64,000 bases of DNA from Dermanyssus gallinae. Lineage: Eukaryota > Arthropoda > Arachnida > Mesostigmata > Dermanyssidae. Below, in pieces: positions 55,335-64,000 of this stretch (positions are counted from its first letter, which is position 1; each line of letters starts with the position of its first letter). Under the pieces are notes generated by a model. It did not search any database and was not told the origin of the DNA. It saw nothing but the letters and a program-made list of their open reading frames with translations. The stretch spans positions 1 to 64,000 of the forward strand of contig QVRM01006786.1 of assembly GCA_003439945.1 (NCBI GenBank), in the 5' to 3' direction. Made by a program: the position numbers and the translations under genes.

Positions 55335-55350
55335 TAGGGGGGGGGGGGGA
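55335..55350. repeat. Poly(G) run
   Basis: About 13 consecutive G bases. Confidence 0.9.
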
Positions 55351-55500
55351 ATGCTTTCCATTCTGGCCCTATGGGCTAAGCAATGACGATCAGAGAGACG
55401 TTCACACCTCACAATTGTACGAATTAAAAAATAATAGTTAATATAATTATATATGTTAGTACACACGTGGAATTAATTTATGTTTTTAACATACCGCCAG

Positions 55501-55713
55501 CGAGATTCCGAATTTGAACGGCGACGTACACAGTGCGTGCGACGCGTTCTTAGCGCGAGAGGTTTCGTGAGCTTGCATCAAGAGCTAAGCGCAGGCCATC
55601 TCGACGACATCCTCTGCCACGCGCTCACCGAGGCCATCCGAAGCAAAGATCCTCGGATCCAGTTTGCGCGCCGGGTCAAGCTTTGCATGCGTGAGATGCT
55701 GAAGGACGTCCAG
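55501..55713 (+). CDS. Phase-0 exon a of an unidentified six-exon gene
   Basis: A 213-nt exon after acceptor ACATACCGCCAG and before donor CAG|GTACGA. It encodes 71 residues, mainly charged helix (RDSEFERRRTQCVRRVLSAR, then HLDDILCHALTEAI and FARRVKLCMREMLKD). An ATG at 55,480 in frame could instead make it a first exon; a stop at 55,474 limits the frame upstream. With exons b to f it forms a consistent plus-strand gene because every exon is a whole number of codons. The protein family is not recognised; the helix-rich, charged sequence suggests a coiled-coil or scaffold protein (inference). Confidence 0.7.
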
Positions 55714-55931
55714 GTACGAATCGAGACACACATCGAAACACACACGCATTAAGGTCTAGTGCAGCAAGACGGATCTCGTGGGCTAAATGCCGTCGTATCG
55801 CATGGGAAATGGCCCGGGTTGCAACACGGCGATGACCGGAAACGCATGCAAACTGCTAATTTGGGTCCGGTTGTAGCAGCTTCATGAGTTTTTGCCCTCT
55901 TGACGCACCAGCGTAATTTTACTTCTGTTTT

Positions 55932-55933
<2 letters not shown>

Positions 55934-55992
<59 letters not shown>
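55934..55992. repeat. (TA)n microsatellite in intron
   Basis: About 59 bases of alternating AT between exons a and b. Confidence 0.97.
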
Positions 55993-55995
<3 letters not shown>

Positions 55996-56599
55996 ATCGT
56001 GAAGTCCCGAATAACCAGCAGACCAAGCACTTCTCGTTCACAATAAAAAAAAAGTTACAGCAACAAGAAACGAGTCACTGACAGCTGCACGTTTACCATT
56101 ACAACAATGGCCAAGACACAAAGAAACTTTCTAATTTGTAAGAAAATACACACTTTTCTTGCCAACTTAAGCTATGTCGTCAAAAGATATGTAAGCTTTT
56201 TTACATAGGCCGATTCAATTTCAGCTAGCCGCTTCGAAGTCAGCTTAGTTATAAGTAAATGCTGAACAAAAACGACCTACATATGCTTAATAAGACAAGC
56301 GTACCCCTGCAAACGCTTGGACGACGCTTAGAGCGAAGTCTATCATATCGACGACTCGGGGTATAACTTTTGTTTAAACTAGGGGTACAATTGTTTATTA
56401 AATTATAATTAGGTACTGATCTTACTATCACTAATAATATGCAACAATATAATCACTAAAACTAAATAATACTAAAATAGAACGATTGGCTGTTGGTATA
56501 ACTCTTGCTCTATTGATACCCACGACACGATATTGGCAACCGACTCAATACCAACTACAACAACAACAACACCAATAATGAATGAACAAACGGGAACAG

Positions 56600-56767
56600 C
56601 TTAACAACACAATCAACCTCGAGGACGTCCGGTTGGACTGCATGCAGAAGCACAAGTCGACCTCGATGAAGCCGTCGATTCGCGACGACGAGCTCGGCAC
56701 CGAGTTTAACTTTGGACACGAAATGTACATCAACGCTGTTCGTACGGCCGATGCTCTCCTGGCTGAG
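56600..56767 (+). CDS. Phase-0 exon b
   Basis: 168 nt, 56 codons, from a CAG at 56,597-56,599 to the near-consensus donor GAG|GTAAGT. It encodes LNNTINLEDVRLDCMQKHKS and ends EMYINAVRTADALLAE. In this frame a TGA at 56,579 precedes an ATG at 56,582, so either splicing enters at the CAG or translation begins at that ATG. The acceptor lacks a good pyrimidine tract (CAACAACAAC instead), which leaves the start uncertain. Codon use and GC content are higher than in the flanking introns. Confidence 0.7.
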
Positions 56768-56832
56768 GTAAGTCGAAAGCGACTTCAGTCGATCTCACTC
56801 ATACTACTTGGTCACCTTTCTTTCTCTCTATT

Positions 56833-56835
<3 letters not shown>

Positions 56836-56864
<29 letters not shown>
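56836..56864. repeat. (TA)n microsatellite in intron
   Basis: About 29 bases, 70 bases after exon b. Confidence 0.95.
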
Positions 56865-56867
<3 letters not shown>

Positions 56868-57085
56868 TAGGAACACGCACTACGTGTAAGCGTAATGGGA
56901 ATAAGCAAGAAAAACACATTTCCAACGGAAGTTTCCGTACGTGAAGTGCATACGCAATACAATGTTTCGATATCCCAGATTCATAAATGTATGAAAATAT
57001 GCACATAGCTGGAACATCAGGAACCTCTTATTTTTTTCGGGAAGACACTGCGAGTTGGTGTGTTGATCTAATGTAGGAAAAAACT

Positions 57086-57421
57086 TTGCTTAGATGGTTC
57101 AAAAGTAGGTCGCTTACAAATATTTACAAGTACAATTACGATTGGGTTTGTGGTGCCCTTGCCTCTAAAGATTATGTAATAAAACTCAAATACGGGAAAT
57201 ATAGTGATCTCATTCTCATCAATTCTCTTATTTCGATTTTGTCTATTTGTTGCCTCCCCGCCGCTGTTATCAGAGCACGTATAGTACAGAAGGAGGCGTC
57301 CTACCGCCGCAGTTGTTTGCTTTTATTAGGGTATGATTTATTTATAGTTTATTTATCGGTATTCGGCGTTTTCGTGGCGCTTCAATTCTTTTCAAAGTGT
57401 AGCCGCGTTTGCCGTACATAA
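57086..57421 (+). other. Intron ORF with two hydrophobic segments, uncertain
   Basis: 111 codons from ATG 57,086 with hydrophobic stretches (LILINSLISILSICCLPAAV and LLLLGYDLFIVYLSVFGVFV). It lies in the large intron between exons b and c. No family motif, no splice support. It could be a small nested membrane-protein gene or chance. Confidence 0.2.
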
Positions 57422-58302
57422 GATTGTTTTGAGCCGTTGTATAAAGGCATGGCACTTGTTTCAAATAGTAACATTTGCCCTTACTAAACGCTGTTAAGCC
57501 GTCTGATAGCGTCTAAACTCTCTCTTCTTAAGGCCCACTCTTGAAACCCATTTTTCTACGGAACTGGACACGAGCTTCCCCGTCATCAATGTAACGTTAA
57601 TATACGTGAAAAAGTTAACAGGCTTAAGGGATCGTCAACAAACTGAAACGAGTCACTACGCCCAAGCCTTTCTCATTTTCCAACTTCCGTTGACTTGTTT
57701 GATATAGAGGCGCACACGGCTGCACAGTTCCGAACGCTTCACGACGGTGCCCTACTTCAAACGGAGCTATAATATATGTACTTCACTTTTAAGTGACTTC
57801 AGGACAATAGGTGCTGTAGCAATATTCCCTAGTAATCCTGCAGCTTGCGGCGGATCGCTACAGCTGTGTGCCGGCAACGCTTTGCGATTACACTGTTCGG
57901 ACCGCCTTTCGATAAAGTAATTTCTTTTTAAATACAGCTGCTGGCAGTTTTTTGTTTGGTACGAGCTCATACTGCATCGCGTCTTTGCAGTCACACTAAA
58001 CCATCACACTGCCATAGCCATTCAGCTTCCCACCGAAAGATCATTTTTGTTCTTCATGACGAACAGAGCAGGTGTTGAGACGATTTCGTCGTGCCGTTTT
58101 GGGGTAAGCCTTTGCGGCACTCACATATCGGAATATCTCACGTAGCAACGGCCAGTTAGGTACGAATGAACTGATTCACATGATGCGTGCACTGTGTGTG
58201 CGATATCCTCAACCGTCTTCAACTGTTTCCTACAGTCGTAAGAAAAGTGCTGTCATCCGCATCTATCGTAGAAGTGCGACCTGTCCGTGGACGGTCTAAT
58301 AC

Positions 58303-59185
58303 TTTTCGGACTGAACCTCAGCAAAGATTTAACGTACACGTGACTGCTTTTTGCAATGCTTCATAGACGGGACCCCCATAAATACAAATACATATGGTTT
58401 ATTTCGCAATAACATTGCATTTCAAGATGTCACATAATTAAAATACAGTTCATTATATACAATTTGAACACTTCAGCGACCGTCCCACCGGGCGAAAATG
58501 TGCAAAGACCGCCGATGCGTTTAGCAGCTCGCTGCGTGGTATTTAGCACATATCTGCGAGCAGAACCGGCAACGACATTAATCCCTAACTTGGTAAAATC
58601 CTTGGGTCGAACATACCAAGTGATGATAGCCATGCACAATGTACCTTGCTTACATGTGCCGGCTAGTGCATGCTATTCCATCCCAAAGCTCCCTGGCGAG
58701 GTACACATCGAACTGCGAGACCTCTGCTGAGGCCTCGGTCACTTTTCTCTGCCACTCTAACAAAAATTGCTGAAGTGGTCCTGTAATAGGTGACCTAAGC
58801 CTGACTCTGAATCTCATATATATTGTGAAACATCTCTCTAGCTGCGCAAGTTTGCCGCTGAAACATGGCCCCACACGCTGCCAAGGTTGTAGCTCAACAT
58901 TGACACAATCTTAAGCTCAAAAAGACACACGGCCGCACTCAAAGACAGTCGTCGAGGGTCTCTCACCTCTGTTTGAATAGAGGCAATAGCCGTCCGACAC
59001 CTCTCGCCGATGTGCTGGGTACAGGTCGTTCCCGTATAGTGTAGTCTCAGACCCAAATACGGAAGGAGTTAATAAAGCCATAAATACAAATGTGCAACGG
59101 CGGGGCTCGAACCCGCGCACCTACGTGTCTTCTCCGGTCGCGAGGCGCAGGCGGAATGCACCCACCACGCCACCACCGGCCTCGA
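58303..59185 (-). mobile_element. tRNA-derived SINE, family 2 (minus), split by a LINE
   Basis: The SINE tail lies at 58,303-58,389 and its body and head at 59,092-59,185 (minus strand head TCGAGGCCGGTGGTGGCG, then B box GGGTTCGAGCCCC). Rejoined, the two parts give the same order as the other family-2 copies. An outer 12-bp near-duplication (CCGTGGACGGTC at 58,285 and CCGTGGGCGGTC at 59,187) marks its own insertion. Confidence 0.9.
58390..59077 (-). mobile_element. 5'-truncated LINE inserted into the SINE
   Basis: 688 bp flanked by a perfect 14-bp repeat CCATAAATACAAAT (58,376-58,389 and 59,078-59,091). On the minus strand it encodes the post-RT region (LHYTGTTCTQHIGERCRTAI, then LSAAVCLFELKIVSMLSYNL and RARELW-like DVYLARELWDGIA), then a frameshifted HGYHH region and Cys pairs. 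It ends with AATAAACCATATG at the inner repeat. Same clade as the element at 1,200-3,470. Confidence 0.9.
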
Positions 59186-59563
59186 CCCGTGGGCGGTCCG
59201 TCACATCAGAACCTCACCACGACCAATGCCATCAAACCACAGCGCAATAGCATGTTCTCAGACAGTGTCGGGCCCGTAAACAGCATTAACCCTCCGCCGC
59301 CGAGAAAGTCGCGCCCTGTCCTTCGTGGTAGAGAAAACGCATAATTTCACGCAAATTGCTTTTCGCGAGTATGATTTCCAACAACAGTCATCAACTGAAA
59401 AATGTTTACTCAAATAGTCATTTTTGATAAATAGGACAGATTGACAAGGGCAATCTCTGCCTTCTCATAGGCAGGCTGGTTAAAATGAAAGTTGTCTCTT
59501 CAAATTATGTACTTGCTGATTACAGATGAACCATTGCTTGCGGTACTTCAGCGTCGTCGGAAT

Positions 59564-59568
<5 letters not shown>

Positions 59569-59594
<26 letters not shown>
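59569..59594. repeat. (TA)n microsatellite
   Basis: About 26 bases of alternating AT in the intron before exon c. Confidence 0.95.
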
Positions 59595-59972
59595 TCTACA
59601 TAGTTATGCAAAATATTAAACAACAAAAAAAAATATACATGAAGGCATTTCAGCTAATTGTAGTGTAGCGTAGCTAGGTGTGTTTTTTTTTATTATTAGC
59701 ATGTTTCTCTGGTAATATTCGTGTGTAGAATATTCCCCGACCAAATCGACACGTCGTGCATATATACGGATATTTGTGCGTCTTTATATATCAACCTTTA
59801 TGAGTACCCAGACAAATCAAGTTGTCTCCTGCAGTCTACCAGCCGTTGAGCATCAGTTGTTGATTAAGAATCTATTAAAGTTTTAGGTTTATTTTTTAAT
59901 TAGATTATCTCAATGTCTTACTTAATACTTTTTAATGATGTTATCTATTATTATCTTATTTTAAGAATATAT

Positions 59973-59986
59973 AGCCATAAGCAATA

Positions 59987-60020
<34 letters not shown>

Positions 60021-60037
60021 CAAAATTGCTTATGGCT
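59973..60037. repeat. 13-bp inverted repeat enclosing (AT)n
   Basis: AGCCATAAGCAAT (59,973-59,985) and ATTGCTTATGGCT (60,025-60,037) are perfect complements around an (AT)n loop of about 39 bases. The loop is itself self-complementary, so the whole 65 bases can form one long hairpin. Confidence 0.9.
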
Positions 60038-60163
60038 GCCTAGTTAATGGAAATATTTTTTTTAAATAAATATATATATATACATACACATACATACACA
60101 AACATGTTAACTGCTCATTGCTCGCACTACTCACTTCAGTTGTTTTCGTTGTGCGCTTCGTAG

Positions 60164-60253
60164 GAAGCTGAGGAATACGAGCGATTGGAGAAGTCCTGCA
60201 GGAACCAGTCGCAGGACGCGACAGCCCATCAGCGATTTGACGACGAAAGCCAG
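60164..60253 (+). CDS. Phase-0 exon c
   Basis: 90 nt, 30 codons, after a good acceptor (TTTTCGTTGTGCGCTTCGTAG) and before donor CAG|GTTGGT. It encodes EAEEYERLEKSCRNQSQDAT and ends RFDDESQ, an acidic helical piece that joins directly to exon b (...DALLAE|EAEEYERL). The GC content (about 58%) contrasts with the AT-rich introns on both sides. Confidence 0.75.
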
Positions 60254-60530
60254 GTTGGTACTTTACTGTACTTTATTCACTGTTATTTTTGTTGTTGTTG
60301 TTGTTGTTAATGTTGATGCTGCTCTAGTTGACTACGCAGTTGTCTCTACCATTAGTTTTTTGCCTGTGAGTTTGTATTATTAGCGAATAGGAAGTGCGTT
60401 TCACTTTAATTTAGGCCAATCGATGCCCTTACTTCCTTCGTATCTGTGAAAGAGAGACGGTTTTTGTCGACGTTCTGTGGCGACGTCAACTTGAGGTTGC
60501 TAACTTTTCGACGATTTGATTTGACCGCAG

Positions 60531-60748
60531 GTGGACATTGTATCTTTACGAATTCGACAAAAGGACGCATCGCTCGCGAAGATATAGCCGTTCAATACAG
60601 CTGTTTGAATGAGCTGTTGGCATCTCCGACAGCGACCGAACGAAATCGGGCAATCCTTCTCGACCTCTTCTGGAATCAGACAGAACCCACGCACCTAGAG
60701 CAGCAGATTACCTGCAAGGCGCTTAGCGGAAGACCTCGGTGGATTAAA
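60531..60748 (+). CDS. Exon d, containing a frameshift
   Basis: 218 nt between acceptor TTTGACCGCAG and donor AAA|GTGCGA. Entering in phase 0 gives VDIVSLRIRQKDASLAKI then TAG at 60,585-60,587. Shifting frame at the GCGAAG near 60,577 gives EDIAVQYSCLNELLASPTAT, then ERNRAILLDLFWNQTEPTHL, and reaches the donor at a codon boundary. Since all other exons are multiples of three and this one is 3n+2, a one-base loss (or two-base gain) inside it is the simplest reading. Either it is a sequence error or the gene is broken here. The alternative, that the exon starts in the second frame, leaves no phase-0 acceptor with a good tract. Confidence 0.6.
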
Positions 60749-61428
60749 GTGCGATACACTTTTTACTATTTTCGTCCTGGCTTATCGCTGGCAAAACCCA
60801 ATATATTATTGCTCTTTTTCAATAGTTCAACGGTTGTTAATCTTGTTGTTGCTATCGCTACTGTTGTTGGCGACATGTTTGATGATCCTCTTACGCTGCT
60901 GTGCAAATGTAACCGCTACTATTATTGCTATCCTTGCTTTTGTAGCCATCGTTGTTATTTATAGTATTCCTATTGTCGGTATTAGGTTTTAAGTTGTGCT
61001 ATTGAGCATGAATTTAAATTTACTTAACCCATTGTTCACGTGTTCACATGCATGCAGCCGACCTCAACGGTAGCCATCCTTTTTATGAGCAAGCAACACA
61101 TGATGAACTGAAATGCTTTGATTTAAATGATCGAAATGATTGAAACAACACCAAGTCGTTCTGCATCTTGGATAGCCCACATAGTTCAAGCACTAGTATC
61201 CTTTAGCTGCGAATAGATTAGCCAATTGTGAATTGTTGCTCCAATTGATTGTGCTCGATGCTTGTAAGCACTGGGCGGGAGCACCGTAGTACTTACTGGT
61301 GGTAAGCTTAACGTACCAGGAGCCTTTTCTGGGAACGGCTACAAAGAATGAACGAAATTCTGCATGGCCAAAGTACAACTAAGGTATATTGGCTAATCAG
61401 TTAGTTTGCTCCCTGAACGTATCCGCAG

Positions 61429-61743
61429 ACTGTCAACGGGTGGGAGTTGACCTGTGAACGCCTGCGCATGATGAAGGTGAAGCGTCTAGCCGAGATGGAG
61501 GGTGTTGCCGAACGGGAAGATGTGCCCATGATGGCGACAAGTACACCGGTGCCGCCCACATATCCGGCCGACGATATGGGCGGCGTGTACCAGGGCGATA
61601 TTGACGTGGGCACGGCTGTTACCGTGGCGAGCCCCGCCCAACAAGGAGAACCGCCGACGACAACTCCAATGGGACCTTCGGCTACCGATGATCTGTCAAC
61701 TTCGTTACCGGCCGATCGGGATCGCTTTGAGGTCCTTGAGGAG
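61429..61743 (+). CDS. Phase-0 exon e
   Basis: 315 nt, 105 codons, acceptor GAACGTATCCGCAG, donor GAG|GTCAGT. It starts with helix (CERLRMMKVKRLAEMEGVAE), has a low-complexity Pro/Thr/Gly linker (TSTPVPPTYPADDMGG, then QQGEPPTTTPMGPS) and returns to acidic helix (DRDRFEVLEE). This is a typical helix-linker-helix layout. The linker is probably disordered (inference). Confidence 0.75.
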
Positions 61744-62145
61744 GTCAGTTGGCTGTTAGGCAATATCGGATGGTTCCCGATTGACTGACAGATTATCGCC
61801 ACACTATGACTACAGAGGAATGACAACCGACGAAATTGGTCCGATTTCTCTTACTTAACGTCGACAGATAAATGACAAATTTGGAGATTTGTTTTTCTCT
61901 AAAAAAAAGTATGTTTAGTCTTAGGTTTTGTGGAAACATTTTTTTTCGCCAACGATTAGTCGCAAATCGTAGCGAGGACATGTCCACAACTTCGGCTGAT
62001 TTGTTAACGTAGCATAGAGGCGCTAAGACGACAGCGTGGCCATTGAGCGAACCTCGAGTGGCGATAGCGATTAATTTGGAGTACTTTTACTTTTGCGTTT
62101 CCGTTTTGTTGTCCTGGTTTAACGCCATCGTAACGTACCGGACAG

Positions 62146-62244
62146 CTGAATCAATGTATTCTGGCGAAACTGCGCGTTAGCACGGCCCGTGCCACTCTGA
62201 AGGAGATCGACAAGGCGCATCGGCAGTGGCTGAACAAGCACACG
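62146..62244 (+). CDS. Phase-0 exon f
   Basis: 99 nt, 33 codons, acceptor TAACGTACCGGACAG, donor ACG|GTATGG. It encodes LNQCILAKLRVSTARATLKE and then IDKAHRQWLNKHT, an amphipathic basic helix that continues the helix at the end of exon e (...FEVLEE|LNQCILAKL). No stop is reached, so the gene must continue past the donor. No further exon was recognised in the last 1.7 kb. Confidence 0.7.
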
Positions 62245-62928
62245 GTATGGTAGATGCACTCGTCCCCACTACAAGCTCACTCATCATAGATCATCTTGTA
62301 TATATAATAATAACTAGTCTAAATTGTGAAGAATGAATCATCTGCGCCACCTTTAATCAGGCCGTGCACTGACAATGGGTACATCAGCATGGCCTGCTAG
62401 TGACACAACAGATCGTTTCAAATCATACGGGTCGTTACCAGCCCAACACACAAATTGAGGAACATAGTTTCACTCACAAGTAAGATCGTGCTGTGTACAT
62501 ATAGTATATTGCAGTAGTACCTAACGAGCACGATTTTTTAAGTTTACGCAAATATTGCCATGTGTAGGGACATATCGGTACTATAATATAATATATAGGT
62601 ATATTATCAATGTAGTGTTAACTGAAGTGAAAATACTGTCATGTTAAAAACGCGAATTAATAGATTACGTTTGGCTTTAATTAATTCGCTTAATTAATAG
62701 AATTAATAGAAGGATTATCATCAAACATATAATATGCTTGATTATATTCGTTTGATTTTTCTTCGCATTTTGTCACGTGGGGAGACCGCTCACACCCGTT
62801 AGATCCCATCGACGCCATCGTATTCTGGCGCGATTAGCAAACGTTGTGTATTACTTCCTCAAATTAACCATTGCCTAGCTCGGGAAATCTCTAGAATTAT
62901 CGCTTCAAAGTAGGTATGCGTCGCCTCG
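62245..62928. other. Intron or intergenic, no further exon seen
   Basis: AT-rich. A short repeat of TTAATTAATAGA occurs near 62,680-62,715. No coding support. Confidence 0.4.
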
Positions 62929-62929
62929 G

Positions 62930-63185
62930 TCGAACCCGCGACTCCTATTGCTAGCGCGCTAGATATGGTTGCCATCTGACGAAGTGTCGCCGCTTGGATC
63001 TCCGATGTTTGTTGAGCGAAGCTCATTGAGAGTATATGATAAGCAATGTACCGCTGGAAGTCAGCGACTATGCTGCCACAAGGACTGTTAAGGAAACCAT
63101 ACATATCTGGACATGCCCGGCCGTTGGTGCATTGAAAATATGCCACGCAGCGATTTCAACCCCATGGGGACGGAGGATGGATTAG
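62930..63185 (+). mobile_element. tRNA-derived SINE, family 3 (plus), degraded
   Basis: GCTAGCGCGCTAGATATGGTTGCC head, body with GCGAAGCTCATTGAGAG, CACAAGGACTGTTAAGGAAACC, ACATGCCCGGCCGTTGGTGC and tail CCATGGGGACGGAGGATGG. The order matches the copies at 14,496 and 38,066. The B box has been lost (CGCTTGGATCTCC). Confidence 0.75.
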
Positions 63186-63380
63186 ATAAAAAAGTCTGTC
63201 CACACTGGCCTCCTACCGTAGTTCCGAGCTATGGCGCAGTCTGAACATCTTTGAAATATTAATACATATTTACGTACAGCTTTTACTGCCTATATGAATC
63301 GAGTATTTGCTTTAGGATTTTAAGACTGTATGAAGGTATCCTATACAAATGTATATTTTGTTTTTGATTAGGGATATTTT

Positions 63381-63437
63381 TACTATTTGTCATATTATTT
63401 GTAATACTATTTGTATAATATTATTTGTAATACTATT

Positions 63438-63475
<38 letters not shown>
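63381..63475. repeat. Short tandem repeat merging into (TA)n
   Basis: Units of TATTATTTGTAATACTATTT repeat about twice (63,394-63,440) and run into a 36-base (TA)n (63,440-63,475). Confidence 0.9.
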
Positions 63476-63478
<3 letters not shown>

Positions 63479-64000
63479 AATCGTTACAGCACGTGACGTG
63501 TAATACCAGAGGTAATAGCGATAACATACGTATCTCTACGCATCTTGAACTTAAAGTGCGAATGAAACAGAACGATCTAAATTAGACGATCGAGTAACAT
63601 TCAACACCCGATTTACCAGCGGAAGAACGAATGTGATGTGTACCATGTCATATGACAAGCGGCTGATCCGATATGCAAGAGGGGAAACGTGCAAAAGCAA
63701 AATATGATTTTACGCATTTGTCGAGAAGCCAGAGACGCACGCAATTAGAAATCGCCTGCAGAACTGCTAGCACTTGCGTAAATGTTCAGTCAACATGCAG
63801 TTACAAGGAATGTGCTTCGAGCTGTGAACCTGTTCATCTAACAATGAGTCATAGGTACTGTTAATTTTTAAAGAGGATATACATATGTAGAATTGGAGTC
63901 AGCGTCGTCAAATTAAATATGCAGTTAATTGCTTGGTGATCAATTACACTAATTATAGGCATTCAGAATCAAGAATAATAGTCAATGAACATTAAGAAGA
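63476..64000. other. No gene recognised
   Basis: Only a short unsupported open frame (63,673-63,864). No splice-flanked coding block. Confidence 0.4.

Noticed and set aside
62859..63146. 95-codon minus-strand ORF
   Set aside because: Lies antisense across a family-3 SINE.
1..64000. CRISPR array, operon or prophage
   Set aside because: No regularly spaced repeats with unique spacers, no tightly packed genes; splice sites and LINEs show the sequence is eukaryotic.

Overview
This is a eukaryotic, intron-containing, repeat-dense window. The best guess is an arthropod, possibly a mite or tick, but that is inference and nothing here fixes the species. Support comes from R1-clade LINE remnants, a mariner element, several tRNA-derived SINE families, many long (TA)n tracts and exons flanked by GT/AG splice sites. 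No operons, ribosome sites, rRNA, true tRNA genes or CRISPR arrays are visible. Nearly all long open frames belong to decayed retrotransposons.

Layout. Positions 1-3,470 hold a decayed LINE on the minus strand, a SINE and a 5'-truncated LINE on the plus strand with an almost whole reverse transcriptase. Positions 3,480-14,270 are mostly non-coding and hold SINEs, a solo-LTR-like element that carries a SINE, an approximately 610-bp imperfect inverted repeat and R1-type LINE debris.

The centre of the window is a direct segmental duplication: copy A at about 14,275-29,549 and copy B at about 31,795-42,870, separated by about 2.2 kb of R1-like LINE sequence. Each copy carries two tandem minus-strand exons that look like the N-terminal membrane-anchor exon of a CD36/scavenger-receptor-B protein. 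Both are open in copy A and both are broken in copy B. Each copy also carries a 140-nt terminal coding exon of an unidentified minus-strand gene, with a splice acceptor, stop and poly(A) signal, which is nearly identical between copies. The copies differ by dated events: a LINE with target-site duplication and a CR1-like LINE only in A, a solo LTR, a palindrome and two SINEs only in B, and a SINE truncated at opposite ends in the two copies.

Positions 42,870-55,000 contain further LINE tails, a weak membrane-protein ORF, a GC-rich putative first exon near 48.6 kb with promoter-like repeats, a mariner element with intact-looking terminal inverted repeats but a dead transposase, and long triplet and dinucleotide repeats.

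Positions 55,500-62,244 hold the clearest host gene: six plus-strand exons, all starting and ending in phase 0, encoding a charged protein rich in predicted helix that I do not recognise. One exon contains a frameshift. Its introns contain (TA)n tracts and a nested SINE/LINE insertion with both target-site duplications still readable. The window ends with another SINE and AT-rich repeats.
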